A DNA stretch of 64,000 bases from contig NZ_DF820484.1 in NCBI RefSeq assembly GCF_000691805.2, positions 225,630 through 289,629 on the forward strand, written 5' to 3'. This document shows positions 15,530 to 26,015 of the stretch, piece after piece (position 1 is the stretch's first letter; every line of letters starts with the position of its first letter). A program made the position numbers and the translations under genes. Below the pieces are notes generated by a model. The model had not been told where the DNA came from, ran no database searches, and saw only the letters and a program-made list of their open reading frames with translations. The DNA is from Weissella oryzae SG25 (lineage in GTDB: Bacteria > Bacillota > Bacilli > Lactobacillales > Lactobacillaceae).

Positions 15530-18500
15530 CTAGTGCTCACCACCGGGCAACATAATCCGTGAGGTATGTCGTCCATTAAAGTAGTTCGTCTGGTCTTCTG
15601 GAACCTCTGGCTCATTAAAGTTGGACTTAACCTTAACGTACTTTTGGTCATTCAATTTTGAGCCAACCAAACCAGCCCGCACAATGCGCTTCAAGTAATT
15701 CGAAGCTTCATTCATATCAAAGTCCAAAGCACTCTTCTCTGCTTGAATAATTAAATGAATATTGCTCTCTTTAACGTGTTTAATAATCTTATTGAAAAAG
15801 GCTTCTGAGGGCATCGTCTGCATTGTAAACTCCTTCCAACTAGGGAAGTACCAAATTGCTGATGAATTGCCCTCTGCTTGCATAATTCGATTATCAACAG
15901 CCATTGCAAGGTTTGGCAAAACTTCACTAAATTTGTCAGCCTTCAAGACCTGAGTAAACCTAGCGTCATCTTCAGCAAACTGATCAGCTGCATCAAAAAT
16001 GTATACTTCCGCTTGGTTCTCACTTTGTAATTGCGCCAAATCCTCAATGACAATTGGTGTTAATAGCTCAGCCTGGGTTGGCGTCTCATTAACAATTAAG
16101 AAGAAATCATCCTGCTCAGGTTGATAACCAACAATTTCAGTTGTTTCAACGTCCATCCCCATTGGAAGATTACCAAGGGTTAACTGCTTTTTAACTGCCG
16201 GTAGCGCATAGAAATCCCTAACTGATAACTCAGTTGGTAGCATTGGCACACCACTTGGCCGGTCACCTGACCAGGCTGCATCCATTGCCTTAATCTCATT
16301 CTCCATCGCGTTCATACGCTCCAAATCAGCTTCACCCTCAGCCGGTAAGTAAGTTTGATAACCAACTGGCTCCTCTAGCTTAATTTGCGCTCTTCCAATT
16401 ATCTCTTGTTGTAGAATTGCGTCATTACCAATCAAGCTACGCGCTGATGTATCGTCCACTAAGTAATAAACTAGTAGATTTGGCATATTCGACATCATCG
16501 AAATCTTAAAGGTATTTTCACGCAGAGCCGTTGTGATGAAATACATTCCTACATTGGCACCCTCACGAAGTAATTGATTGAAAATTGGTTCAAGCCGATC
16601 TTCTAAATCACTTTCCCGTAAGGCATCATAGGCATCAACAACTGTGACAATAACTGGTAACTGCTGACCAGTTTTACTCTCATACTGTGACAGACTCGCA
16701 ACTCCATCCTGTGCAAACATTGCCTTTCGTTCGTCCAAAGTTTCATGAATGCGCTTGGCAAACTTGATAACCTTTTCCTCTTCGTCCAAACGTGCCAAAT
16801 CAGCAACATGCGGTAAATTCTTAACTGGGAACAAACCATTTGTTCCAAAATCTAGCAAATTGAACTGAACTTGTTCAGGCGTATTTACCCGTGCTAAGTT
16901 CATGATAATTGTCTGTAACGCAATCGTCTTACCATAACCAGCTGAACCAAAGATCGCCGTGTGACCCATTTCTTCTAAGTCAAAGTTCAAAACCTCTTGC
17001 GCTTGTTTTGCTGGTAGGTCCATTACACCAAATGGTACCGCTAACTGCCGTTCACCATCCAACCAATGCTGCTTGAAGTCAGCGACCGGCGTGATAAGAT
17101 GTTCACCCAATGGTGGCAACCAAGGCTTTTCTGGAATTGCTGCAGCATTCTCCTTAGCCAAGTCAGCAATATAATCAACAATTGCCTCAAGTTGGGAGAC
17201 TTTCTCTGCCTTATTAAGCGCCGCTGCATCCGTTTGGGCATCATCTTCATCCATGTCTGTCGCAATTAACTGACGTTGGCCTAAATCATTAACCAGCCAT
17301 ATCCGCTCATCGACCTTATCTTCAACAACAGCTTCTGGGTCATAAGTTGCACCTGACCAAGCACTTTGGAATAATTCGTAAATTTCATTATTTCCAACTT
17401 GTAGATATGCTCGTCCAGGTTCGACAATACTAGCTGCATCCGGTGTTTTTAAAATTTCTTGTGAATCTTGAACATCCTGCACTTTCAGTGCCAACTTAAA
17501 GCGTGAATTAGACCAAATTTGGTCATCAACCACCCCTGATGGCTTCTGAGTCGCCAAAATCAAATGAATTCCAAGCGACCGTCCAATACGGGCAATTGAC
17601 ACTAATTCAGCCATAAAGTCTGGCTCATTTGCCTTTAATTCGGCAAATTCATCCGAAATCAAAAAGAGATGCGGGATTGGCTCCGTTGGGTATTTTTGCT
17701 TATCAGGATCATCATTGGCGATGTTCTTACCCTTTTTATAAAGCTTTGCATATTTGGTAATATTATTGACGCCAAACTGATTAAACATGGCCTGACGCTT
17801 TTGTGATTCCGCACGAATTGAGGCTAACGCACGTGCCGAGGCGGCACCATCCAGATTAGTAATTGCCCCCATTAAGTGTGGTAAATTTTGGAACAAATTG
17901 ACCATTCCACCACCCTTAAAATCAATTGGCAAAAATCCAACATCTTCAGGAGCAAAGTTTACGGCCAATGACAAAATATAACTTTGTAAAGTTTCCGACT
18001 TTCCTGAACCAGTTGTACCCGCAACCAGACCATGCGGACCATGTGCGCGTTCATGCAAGTTCAAATCAACTACATCATCCTTCCCCCGTAAACCAAGGGG
18101 GACGGCCAATGATTTACTAGTATCGGCCTTATCCCAGCGACTAACAATGTTTAATTCCTCAATCCGTCGAACATTGTACATATCCAAGAAAGTAACTGCT
18201 TTTGGAATCGCATTTTTTTCAACTTCAACGTGCTTTAGGTTTGCCAGACGCGTAGTCAATTCACCAACTGTTGTGTTCTTTGGTAACTGCAATGGCTTGA
18301 AATTAATCTCACGTAATTTCTGATCTTCAGTGATCAACTCAGCCGCAGCATTTGAAGTATATTCAACCATAGTTGTTACCGTTTCTGGTAACATCGCCCG
18401 ATCTTCCTTCCCCCAAATAACTGACACACCATATTGGTTCATATCTTCAGCTAAAAACTCATTTAGCCCGTGTCCAGCAAGCCAGGAACTATCCAAGATT

Positions 18501-20026
18501 ACTAAGACATATTGCACTGCAAATTGCGGTAAGTCGCGTCCAGCTTCCCGTACCAGTTGACGACGCTTGTTTAACAACTGGTAAAACGAGCCTAAGACCA
18601 TATCACGTGATTGTGCGTTATGAATGATTCCACGTAAATTCAATTCTTGCATTTGAAAATGAGGTAACCAGCGCCAATCAGCCCAATCGCTATCGTAGCT
18701 TTGTTCCGGCACCAAGGCGATAAACTGAACATCGCGATAAGAATGGAAAGTCGCAATTTGCAATAAAGTCGTTGTAACCGCGTTCTTCAAAATCGGATAA
18801 ACACCGACCAAACCGACTGTCTGATTACGTAATGTAGTACTAATTGGCATATTATCTAATTGGCGATACTGGCTAACTAAATCCAAAGCACTTCGTTCTA
18901 AGTCATCCTTTGGATCACCTTCCAACTTGAAGTCAATTGTATAAGAGGCGGCAACATTTCCTTTACCCAAAGAGAAGTTTAAATAATCTTTATTGTCAGC
19001 TGTTTTTTCATAAATTCGCGAATCATAATTTTCAATTAACTCGGCTAATTCACCCATATCAGGGTATTGGTACTCTTCGGCATGCCTTTGAACTTTTGCA
19101 GCTTCTTTTAGCTCAACTGATTTTTGCAAAAGGTAGTGCTGGTAACGGTCAAGGCGATCCTCTTTGGCCATTTTATCAAGCTTCTTATTCTTAAAATAAG
19201 ATGCGCTTGTTAAACCTGCCGTGAAGATTCCAGCTCCTCCCATCCCCAATGACAATAATGGGTTACGACCAGACATTACCGCCATCAAACCACTCATTGC
19301 AAACATTCCTAATGGTGGTAAAATTGTGCGCATTAACTCACCCTTTTGACCTGGTTGTTCTGCCTCAGGTAATGCTAATGCAATCTCATTGGTTGGCTTC
19401 GTATATATAATTCTTGGCGACCTACGGTAATCAGGAAACTCAACGGGATAAGTTGGCTCGTACTTAGTCTCACGCAATTCCGTTTCATCTAAGGCAAAAT
19501 CATTCCAGATTCCAGTCAGTTTTAATTGGTCTTTTGCTCGCTCGATTAAAATACCATTCACTAATAAACGAGTTCCAACAACAAAGTCACCTGTCAGCTC
19601 AGCGACGCGCTGGTTATTCACGAACACAGCCTCACCACGGCTATATACGCTAAAGGTCAAGCCTTGCGCATCTTTGCTAATAATCGCCATACTATTGCCA
19701 GCCGCCGTCTTAATCGTTGCATGTTCATCACTATTAACCGTCATCGTTTGACTTGGTAAGTTCGTCGTGATTGTTATAAGTTCCGTATGGTCCTTAATTA
19801 AAAGAGAGTCATTTATTGGTAGCTCACTAGTCAATTGCTGGCCATTTATATCAATTACGTTATTATCGCTTAATTGATAGGTTGGCTTCGTTCTTGATAG
19901 TTCACCATGTTCAAAGTGATCGGTTAGATAAAATACATCTAACTTAACATCCGCCTTACTAAGAATCTGATCATCAATATTAGCTACATCAGGAAATGCT
20001 GCTGACTCATTACTTTTCAACGCCAT
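15530..20026 (-). CDS. essC: T7SS ATPase/coupling protein EssC
   Basis: A 1498-residue FtsK/SpoIIIE-type motor of full length. The N-terminal 200 residues form paired FHA-like beta domains. Two transmembrane helices lie at about 233-275 (LPPLGMFAMSGLMAVM, GMGGAGIFTAGLTSASYF). The first ATPase domain has Walker A GTTGSGKSET at about 670-680 and Walker B-like HLFLISDEFAEL. The second has Walker A GSAGYGKTIA at about 1024-1033. A degenerate third domain occupies the last 250 residues. EssC recruits LXG and WXG100 substrates through its C-terminal domains and drives export. Its ATG lies within the end of essB (17-base overlap), so the two are coupled. Confidence 0.97.
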   Translation of the reverse strand: MALKSNESAAFPDVANIDDQILSKADVKLDVFYLTDHFEHGELSRTKPTYQLSDNNVIDINGQQLTSELPINDSLLIKDHTELITITTNLPSQTMTVNSDEHATIKTAAGNSMAIISKDAQGLTFSVYSRGEAVFVNNQRVAELTGDFVVGTRLLVNGILIERAKDQLKLTGIWNDFALDETELRETKYEPTYPVEFPDYRRSPRIIYTKPTNEIALALPEAEQPGQKGELMRTILPPLGMFAMSGLMAVMSGRNPLLSLGMGGAGIFTAGLTSASYFKNKKLDKMAKEDRLDRYQHYLLQKSVELKEAAKVQRHAEEYQYPDMGELAELIENYDSRIYEKTADNKDYLNFSLGKGNVAASYTIDFKLEGDPKDDLERSALDLVSQYRQLDNMPISTTLRNQTVGLVGVYPILKNAVTTTLLQIATFHSYRDVQFIALVPEQSYDSDWADWRWLPHFQMQELNLRGIIHNAQSRDMVLGSFYQLLNKRRQLVREAGRDLPQFAVQYVLVILDSSWLAGHGLNEFLAEDMNQYGVSVIWGKEDRAMLPETVTTMVEYTSNAAAELITEDQKLREINFKPLQLPKNTTVGELTTRLANLKHVEVEKNAIPKAVTFLDMYNVRRIEELNIVSRWDKADTSKSLAVPLGLRGKDDVVDLNLHERAHGPHGLVAGTTGSGKSETLQSYILSLAVNFAPEDVGFLPIDFKGGGMVNLFQNLPHLMGAITNLDGAASARALASIRAESQKRQAMFNQFGVNNITKYAKLYKKGKNIANDDPDKQKYPTEPIPHLFLISDEFAELKANEPDFMAELVSIARIGRSLGIHLILATQKPSGVVDDQIWSNSRFKLALKVQDVQDSQEILKTPDAASIVEPGRAYLQVGNNEIYELFQSAWSGATYDPEAVVEDKVDERIWLVNDLGQRQLIATDMDEDDAQTDAAALNKAEKVSQLEAIVDYIADLAKENAAAIPEKPWLPPLGEHLITPVADFKQHWLDGERQLAVPFGVMDLPAKQAQEVLNFDLEEMGHTAIFGSAGYGKTIALQTIIMNLARVNTPEQVQFNLLDFGTNGLFPVKNLPHVADLARLDEEEKVIKFAKRIHETLDERKAMFAQDGVASLSQYESKTGQQLPVIVTVVDAYDALRESDLEDRLEPIFNQLLREGANVGMYFITTALRENTFKISMMSNMPNLLVYYLVDDTSARSLIGNDAILQQEIIGRAQIKLEEPVGYQTYLPAEGEADLERMNAMENEIKAMDAAWSGDRPSGVPMLPTELSVRDFYALPAVKKQLTLGNLPMGMDVETTEIVGYQPEQDDFFLIVNETPTQAELLTPIVIEDLAQLQSENQAEVYIFDAADQFAEDDARFTQVLKADKFSEVLPNLAMAVDNRIMQAEGNSSAIWYFPSWKEFTMQTMPSEAFFNKIIKHVKESNIHLIIQAEKSALDFDMNEASNYLKRIVRAGLVGSKLNDQKYVKVKSNFNEPEVPEDQTNYFNGRHTSRIMLPGGEH

Positions 20027-21173
20027 CAGTGCTTCCCCCTAACTGCTTAACGTACTTGTTAATCTGTTCTTTATACGTAGCCAACAATTCTTGCTTCTTA
20101 TTTCCTGACATCTTAGTATTTGCCTGCGTACTATCGTAAAGCTTGGTATAGGCATGCAAAATCAATTGGTCATCACCGACATTTTTCGCCAAACTCAAAG
20201 CCTTATCAAAATCGCCACGGCCTAGGTATATCCAATACAACAAGATATTTGTTTCTGTACGTTGCGAAAGATTATTCAAAACGATTTTTTTCTGTGCTGA
20301 AGTCAAAGAATCTAAATTGACATAGCTAGCAGCCAAAACATACTGCGCTGATTTAGGTAATGATTCAGGTTGATCATTTTCTAGAGTTTTAGTTGTCCCA
20401 TCATAATCATTAGTCATAAAATCGGCTTGACTTGCGATTACGCGTTCTTGTTTAGGTCCCACCTCAATCCCTTGATAAACTGCATAACTACCAACTGCCA
20501 CAACAACCGCAATTGCGAGCATAAAGCCATACTTATATAGCTTAAAGGTGGCTTTCTTAACAAGCTCCTTAGAACTTTCTTGTTCGTTTAATGTAATCTG
20601 TAAGTGATTATCAACCAACGTCCGCAATTCATCCAATGAAGCTGCATTCAAAATAGCCCGGCTGAATGTATCACGGACAACTTTTGCATCACCCATTGCA
20701 TCTTCAAAGGTCAATTTTGAATTTAAAATTGAAGCTACCAAGGCCCGCAAAGCGGCCAAATCTGCAACATCACTATTTTGCATTGGCACCCAAAGGTCAC
20801 GCCAACCACGATGCGCAACCTTAAGGTCACCAGCTACCACAAATAAATTAATTGGATTCAAAACTGGAATAAGATCACTATTAAAATAATCCCCTAACTT
20901 AATTGCCTTTTGGGCCAACCGTAAACGCTCAACCATACTCTGTTTTGCAAGTGCGTGGTGCAAGGACACCGCACCCTTTGGTAGCTCATACGCAAAATAA
21001 AGTTGGCTATCTTTAATTTGTCCTTTTCCTGCAATAAATGTCGAATTAGTAGAAACCAAGCTGTCTAGCATTGCTTCTGATATATCACGGTATTGGCTTG
21101 CATTTAGTACAACAGTTACTTCATTCTTTACCCGTGTAATGTCCAGTAACTCTTTTCCTACTTGAATTTCCAT
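20010..21173 (-). CDS. essB: T7SS membrane pseudokinase EssB
   Basis: A 387-residue bitopic protein. Residues 1 to about 210 form the cytoplasmic pseudokinase-like domain typical of EssB/YukC, and no kinase catalytic motifs are visible. One transmembrane helix follows (about 215-238, FMLAIAVVVAVGSYAVYQG) and the outer C-terminal region is helical. EssB forms the core membrane complex with EsaA, EssA and EssC. It overlaps essC at its 3' end and starts two bases after the esaB stop. Confidence 0.94.
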   Translation of the reverse strand: MEIQVGKELLDITRVKNEVTVVLNASQYRDISEAMLDSLVSTNSTFIAGKGQIKDSQLYFAYELPKGAVSLHHALAKQSMVERLRLAQKAIKLGDYFNSDLIPVLNPINLFVVAGDLKVAHRGWRDLWVPMQNSDVADLAALRALVASILNSKLTFEDAMGDAKVVRDTFSRAILNAASLDELRTLVDNHLQITLNEQESSKELVKKATFKLYKYGFMLAIAVVVAVGSYAVYQGIEVGPKQERVIASQADFMTNDYDGTTKTLENDQPESLPKSAQYVLAASYVNLDSLTSAQKKIVLNNLSQRTETNILLYWIYLGRGDFDKALSLAKNVGDDQLILHAYTKLYDSTQANTKMSGNKKQELLATYKEQINKYVKQLGGSTDGVEK

Positions 21174-21175
21174 CT

Positions 21176-21430
21176 TTACTTCCCAACCTCAATCTCAAAC
21201 TGATCCCCATTACCAACCGGATATGCACTCAATGGCACATTCTCTGATAAACTTACTGTCTTGTTTTTAATCCTTAACTGCCAATTTACTGGCAAATTAA
21301 TCCCTAATTCTTTAAACACAGCACTCAATAATTGCTCTAAGCGTGATAATGTCACTGCGACTGGTATCGCTAAATCAACTACCTGCCCCTGGTACCAAAC
21401 TCCAATATTTATGGCCGTTCCCTCAGTCAT
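21176..21430 (-). CDS. esaB: Ubiquitin-like T7SS protein EsaB/YukD
   Basis: An 84-residue beta-grasp protein of the YukD family (AINIGVWYQGQVVDLAIPV at the start, ending YPVGNGDQFEIEV), lacking the C-terminal Gly-Gly needed for conjugation. EsaB is an essential cytoplasmic T7SS component thought to regulate or assemble the complex. Its ATG overlaps the essA stop by four bases (ATGA). Confidence 0.92.
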   Translation of the reverse strand: MTEGTAINIGVWYQGQVVDLAIPVAVTLSRLEQLLSAVFKELGINLPVNWQLRIKNKTVSLSENVPLSAYPVGNGDQFEIEVGK

Positions 21431-21957
21431 CCTAATTCCCCACTATTTTTCTTACGCCCCAAGTTACGAATTTGTCCAGCATATTTCTGACCGATAAATA
21501 CGCCAGCAACCACAACTGCTAACCCAATTAAAATCAACATTATCCTGGTTAGCCAAGTTATAAACACTTGTGTACCATAACTTACTGCTGAACCTTGCTG
21601 ACTCGTTCCAGACTTATCCCAATTAACATTTTTACTTGTAAACAATGCTTTTTCACTTTGATTACTATTAATTTGGTCATTTTGCCCTTTTGATTTAACA
21701 AAATCAGCTTTTTTCGCTGCTGCAAGTGTCTGCTCATCGGCCCGTTGGGCTTTCTTCACAATTGCCGTTTTGGCTTGCATAAACAAGTCGGGTGCAACTT
21801 GATACTCAATATTTTGATCACTAACTTTTGTTGTCCCATCAGACCCGGATAGCGCTTGATCATTCAACTCTAAGTTACCATTATCCGCATACACCGGGCT
21901 GGCAGTTAGTGCTAGTAGTAGCACAACAATAAATCCTACTCCCTTGGTCTTTTTCAT
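21427..21957 (-). CDS. essA: T7SS membrane protein EssA
   Basis: A 176-residue protein with an N-terminal signal-like helix (GVGFIVVLLLALTASPVYA, ending near residue 24), a polar extracellular region rich in Gln, Ser and Asp, and one C-terminal transmembrane helix (about 135-160, WLTRIMLILIGLAVVVAGVF) before a basic cytoplasmic tail. This matches EssA. It overlaps esaA by four bases at its start and esaB by four at its end. Confidence 0.9.
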   Translation of the reverse strand: MKKTKGVGFIVVLLLALTASPVYADNGNLELNDQALSGSDGTTKVSDQNIEYQVAPDLFMQAKTAIVKKAQRADEQTLAAAKKADFVKSKGQNDQINSNQSEKALFTSKNVNWDKSGTSQQGSAVSYGTQVFITWLTRIMLILIGLAVVVAGVFIGQKYAGQIRNLGRKKNSGELG

Positions 21958-24900
21958 TCCCCATCCAACTCCTCTAAGCTATAAGTAGCTTTTGGCTTTA
22001 CAAAGAAATTCGCAATCAAGGCACCCAAGATAATAATCAAAAATACCAATATGGCTTGCCAACCAACCGTTCCGCCGCCATAAACTACCGTGAATAAGTT
22101 TTCAATATTTTGGAAGGGTGACAAACGATATAACCAAATGAACCAAGTTCCTGTCGAAACAGTCAGACCCAAAACTGGTGTGAGCATTAAGTAAAAGGCG
22201 ATTAATGCACCAACAATCATTGCTCCAATCTTACCTAATAAACGCCAAATAACCGTTGTTAATAGAATTCCCATAGCAATTACCAACCCAAAGGTTAGCA
22301 TCAAAACTGGTGATACCAATCTAAAAGTCATCTTCAAGATTAATGCCAGTAAAATACCTAGACCAAAGGCTGTAACAATCGTTTTAAGCGCAATTGGTGT
22401 GTTATACCAAGACCTGGTTAGCACCCGCATTCGATCAATATCGGTCAATTTACGTAGTTGTTCACTCTTTACAAGTAGATATGCTGTGACAATCATAATT
22501 ACAGCACTAATTACGGTTAACAAATACGGTACCAACGTTGTTTGCTGATAAGCACCCGTCTTTCCGACACTCGTCAGCGGATTAGCCAAAAAGCCAAAGA
22601 CGTGCATATTATTGGCCCCACCATTATGCGTATTTGCCAAGACCTTACCAAAATTATTTGAGTAAGTCTGATTATTGGTAACCGTCTTTGTCATCGTTGA
22701 ACTCAATCCATTCATGTCATTCAAAACATTGCTGACTGAACTTTTCACGTCCTTTGTGGTAGCAGTTAAACTCTTAAACTCCTCAGTTAATGGTTTTATT
22801 TCCGCCGCTGATTCCTTTGTTGTATTAGCTGATTCTTTTGATGATTTGGCTAATGTTTGGAATTGCTCACCAAGTGACTTTCCTTGGTCATTGTCATAAT
22901 AGATTGTATTTTCATTAGCTGTACCTTCGTGATACTGATCATATTTAACCGTCTTACTTGGGTTTTTCTGCCAAGTTTTATACTGCGTATCAATCTCTGT
23001 CATCGCTGTCCCATACCAGCTCCAAACCTTGTCAGCTTGCTTTGTGAAAGTTTGCGGATTCGTCATTAAACTCAATGTCTTACTCAAAGAATCACCATTA
23101 TCACCGCCAATGACTTCACCAAGTGCGTTATATTGCTCCGTACTTGAATTAAAGACCACTAATCCATTTTCTTTAAAGCTCTTAAGCATCGCTCCGGTTA
23201 TCATGTCAGTTCGCTGCGTTGTGGTTAATTTATTGTAAAGTTTATAAACTGAATCACTAGCTGCCACTTGATCCAAGGTTTTACCCTTGGTCAATGTCTT
23301 CGCTAAAGTAATTACATCTACCTTATCTGGCTTACTATAAAGCAAGGCAATGTTAGCGGCATTCGTATCTAATACATTTAACTGCCCTAGTAATTGGGGC
23401 AAGTCAGCTTTGATTGCCCGTGCTGATTTTGTAATGTCAAAGAACACTGCAAATTCTTGGCCTTCACCTTTATCACCAAGAACATTTCCAGCCTCCTTGC
23501 CGTCAACACTTTTTAGTAACTTTACGTTTGTATCAAAGTAGCCACTTGGTGTATCACTTCCTAGTTGCCATTCAAAATCCAACGGTACTGCATCCAATGT
23601 CTTCGTTTCCGTAGAACTTGGATGTTGCTTGCCATCCTTGTCAGGCACCATCTTAGGTGTAATCTTAATTTGTTTATCACTAAAAGCTATATCTACTGCA
23701 TCCAAGCCACCCAACTGGTTACTAAGCTCTTGCTTTAAGTTACCCGTCTTTTCCAACGTAACCGTTCCACTACCAGTATTAGCTAAAGTTAAAGTAGTTG
23801 TCTTCCCTAAATCAATTTTTGTACCAAAAGAACTTGTCTTCTCTTCGGTCGGCTTCACCGTTGCATCTTCTATATCGTCAGTACGATACTTAAACGCTGA
23901 TGTATTACTCGTTGGTAGAGTGACGCCGTTATCACTAGCATACTGCCGAATAACTTTAAGCTCAGCTGCATATTGGTCTGCTTGGCTTTCAGTAATCAAG
24001 TGATTACTTGCTAATTTCTTGACCATCAATCCTAAATCATCTGCATTTAAAGTTGATAAACTGTCAGCGATATTGATGAAAGTTTTCTCGGGTAAATTCG
24101 TTTGCTTATTGTCATCACCACCCACGATCCAATCTTGCAAAGCCTTTTTAACTTTTTCATCCGATAAATCATTAGCTGACAACACTTTGGTCGCATTGGC
24201 TAATGAACTATCACCAAAGAATTTTGTAGCAATTTGCTCTCGAAGCTTCTGCACATCACCACGTTGCCTAATTAAAAATGTCAGCTCGTGCCTTAGCTCC
24301 TTAATTCTTGCTGATTGATTATCAGAGAAATCTTTACCGGTTTTACTAAGGTCTGGCAAAATTCCTGTTTTTCCATCTTTAGCATCCAATAATAGAAATT
24401 CACGTAAAAGTCGTTTATCCAGATTGTCATAATACTGTTGATAAACCTTAGTATCATCATCAGACTGACTTGTAACGACCGCTTGCCCCGTCTTTTGATT
24501 TAATTGACTGATTTTTTCTTGAAGTTTGACATAATCCTGCAAAGTCAATGCGTTATCGGAAATGCTGTCACTATTTTGCGTCAATAATTCTTGGGTGCCC
24601 TTGGAGAATTGATTCTGCTGGTCTCCCCATGCATTATTCTGTTGTTCCAGTCCATCCGCATAACTTGTGACCGCCGAAAAGGTATCTGGCAAACCATTCA
24701 ATGGCTTTGCAACATTATTCGTTAGCTTTTGTGTTTGCGTTGATTGTCCCGTGACAATTCCTGAAACATTGCGTTGTGCTTCTGAAAGATTATCAACAAT
24801 ACTGGTCAAATACATTTCAACGATTTTTTTATCAAAAGTATTTAAAATTCCACCAACTTGTTGCTTGATAGCCGAAGTTGCAAGCGCATTTTTACCATCA

Positions 24901-25289
24901 CGCACCTGATAGTTAATTTCCGCGCGGGTTGGATTGATACTTTTTAAATCTAATAAATGCGTTGTAAAATCTTGCGGAATTACAATTTCAGCATCATAAG
25001 AGCCGTTTTTCAAACCTGCGTTCGCTACATCTAAAGTAGCGCTCGTCCAAGTATTATTACTATCCTTACCGATTAAATTTAATAATTCTTGTCCAAGATT
25101 ATATTTTTTATTATTGAAACTCCCCCCGGTATCCTCATTTACTAGGATATAATTCATGCTTCCTGTTTTTTGTGTGTTCACGCGGTGAACCGCCTGATTG
25201 CCAAATGCAACCCAACCTAACCCACAAGCCAAGGCTAACCCCATGAAAATTATCGAAGCCGTTTTTAGCTTCTTGCGAACCCCACTCAT
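21954..25289 (-). CDS. esaA: T7SS large membrane protein EsaA
   Basis: A 1111-residue YhgE/Pip-like protein. One N-terminal helix (about residues 11-33, SIIFMGLALACGLGWVAFG) is followed by a very long outer domain (about 40-890) with coiled-coil stretches, which in relatives projects as an arrow-shaped dimer through the wall and can act as a phage receptor. Five transmembrane helices close the protein (about 925-1100, for example LLTVISAVIMIVTAYLLV and FLIIILGALIANFF). It starts 77 bases after esxA copy 2 behind a weak hairpin and overlaps essA by four bases. Confidence 0.95.
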   Translation of the reverse strand: MSGVRKKLKTASIIFMGLALACGLGWVAFGNQAVHRVNTQKTGSMNYILVNEDTGGSFNNKKYNLGQELLNLIGKDSNNTWTSATLDVANAGLKNGSYDAEIVIPQDFTTHLLDLKSINPTRAEINYQVRDGKNALATSAIKQQVGGILNTFDKKIVEMYLTSIVDNLSEAQRNVSGIVTGQSTQTQKLTNNVAKPLNGLPDTFSAVTSYADGLEQQNNAWGDQQNQFSKGTQELLTQNSDSISDNALTLQDYVKLQEKISQLNQKTGQAVVTSQSDDDTKVYQQYYDNLDKRLLREFLLLDAKDGKTGILPDLSKTGKDFSDNQSARIKELRHELTFLIRQRGDVQKLREQIATKFFGDSSLANATKVLSANDLSDEKVKKALQDWIVGGDDNKQTNLPEKTFINIADSLSTLNADDLGLMVKKLASNHLITESQADQYAAELKVIRQYASDNGVTLPTSNTSAFKYRTDDIEDATVKPTEEKTSSFGTKIDLGKTTTLTLANTGSGTVTLEKTGNLKQELSNQLGGLDAVDIAFSDKQIKITPKMVPDKDGKQHPSSTETKTLDAVPLDFEWQLGSDTPSGYFDTNVKLLKSVDGKEAGNVLGDKGEGQEFAVFFDITKSARAIKADLPQLLGQLNVLDTNAANIALLYSKPDKVDVITLAKTLTKGKTLDQVAASDSVYKLYNKLTTTQRTDMITGAMLKSFKENGLVVFNSSTEQYNALGEVIGGDNGDSLSKTLSLMTNPQTFTKQADKVWSWYGTAMTEIDTQYKTWQKNPSKTVKYDQYHEGTANENTIYYDNDQGKSLGEQFQTLAKSSKESANTTKESAAEIKPLTEEFKSLTATTKDVKSSVSNVLNDMNGLSSTMTKTVTNNQTYSNNFGKVLANTHNGGANNMHVFGFLANPLTSVGKTGAYQQTTLVPYLLTVISAVIMIVTAYLLVKSEQLRKLTDIDRMRVLTRSWYNTPIALKTIVTAFGLGILLALILKMTFRLVSPVLMLTFGLVIAMGILLTTVIWRLLGKIGAMIVGALIAFYLMLTPVLGLTVSTGTWFIWLYRLSPFQNIENLFTVVYGGGTVGWQAILVFLIIILGALIANFFVKPKATYSLEELDGE

Positions 25290-25319
25290 TTACTTAATCT
25301 CCTATTAGTCCCCAAAAAA

Positions 25320-25345
25320 AAGATGGGTTCAAACGAACCCATCAA
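25320..25345 (-). terminator. Attenuating hairpin between esxA copy 2 and esaA
   Basis: GATGGGTTC and GAACCCATC flank a 4-base loop, with seven A residues giving the minus-strand U-run. It would give much more esxA message than machinery message. Confidence 0.85.
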
Positions 25346-25365
25346 AATTTACTCGTCAATTATTT

Positions 25366-25656
25366 TTAGAACCCAAAGCTTTTAGCATCTTGTTGATCAC
25401 GTTCTTGAACTGTTTGAGCATATTGGTTCAATTGTTGGTTAATGTTTGATAGTAGTTCCTCAAATTGGTTAACTTGCTTTTCCAATTGTGCATACTGTTG
25501 CAAATATGATTGAAAAGCTTGTCCTTGCCATTCTGAAGCAATTTGATCATTCATTGACTTGACTTGTTGCTTAGCAGCTTCAATTTGATCCCGCGCCTGT
25601 GTATAGACCTTAGCTTGTTGAATCAACGTCTCTGGTGTTACTGAAATTTGTGACAT
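25366..25656 (-). CDS. esxA: WXG100-family T7SS protein EsxA, copy 2
   Basis: A 96-residue WXG100 protein, first gene of the core T7SS operon. It has the EWQGQAF turn and the C-terminal export signal. Only residue 2 (Ser) differs from copy 1 (Ala), while I count at least twenty synonymous base differences. This points to an old duplication held at the protein level by selection rather than a recent copy. GAGGGGAAAAC precedes the ATG. Confidence 0.95.
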   Translation of the reverse strand: MSQISVTPETLIQQAKVYTQARDQIEAAKQQVKSMNDQIASEWQGQAFQSYLQQYAQLEKQVNQFEELLSNINQQLNQYAQTVQERDQQDAKSFGF

Positions 25657-25720
25657 TAGTTTTCCCCTCTTTTAAACCTAATCCAATAATTGTTCAAAAC
25701 TTAACAAAGTTTCTTTAGAC

Positions 25721-25749
25721 ATATTATCATGTACTTTTAAATTATGCAA
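25721..25749 (-). promoter_or_regulatory. Promoter of esxA copy 2 and the core T7SS operon
   Basis: -35 TTGCAT (25749-25744) and -10 TAATAT (25726-25721), spacing 17. ACATGATAATATG around the -10 parallels the copy 1 promoter. Confidence 0.65.
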
Positions 25750-26015
25750 ACGAACTGCAAAAATAATAATTAAACAATTCTTAGAAGTGAATTAACAATT
25801 GAACATAGTGAAGTATCTGTAAAATTGAAATTAAAGATGTTTTTAACATATCCAATCCTTAACTCCGCCAAAGACTTATGTCTATGTAAGTTTAAATGAT
25901 TACCCATCTACCCACTGGCTAGCCAATCATCAGCTACTTGCTATCAGTTAAATATATAGTATCCTTACTTTATAAAAGTGTAATTGTAATTGTAATTTTC
26001 AGTATGGGGGCTTTT
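25750..26015. other. Intergenic region between divergent T7SS and YczE-like genes
   Basis: Apart from the esxA promoter at its left edge, no definite feature is visible. An in-frame upstream ATG at 25938 exists for the next gene but has no ribosome site. A promoter for the plus-strand gene is presumably around 25940-25975. Confidence 0.4.

Noticed and set aside
15530..25289. Many frames of 60-124 codons on the opposite strand of essC, essB and esaA
   Set aside because: They are shadows of long, well-supported T7SS genes, without ribosome sites or family resemblance.
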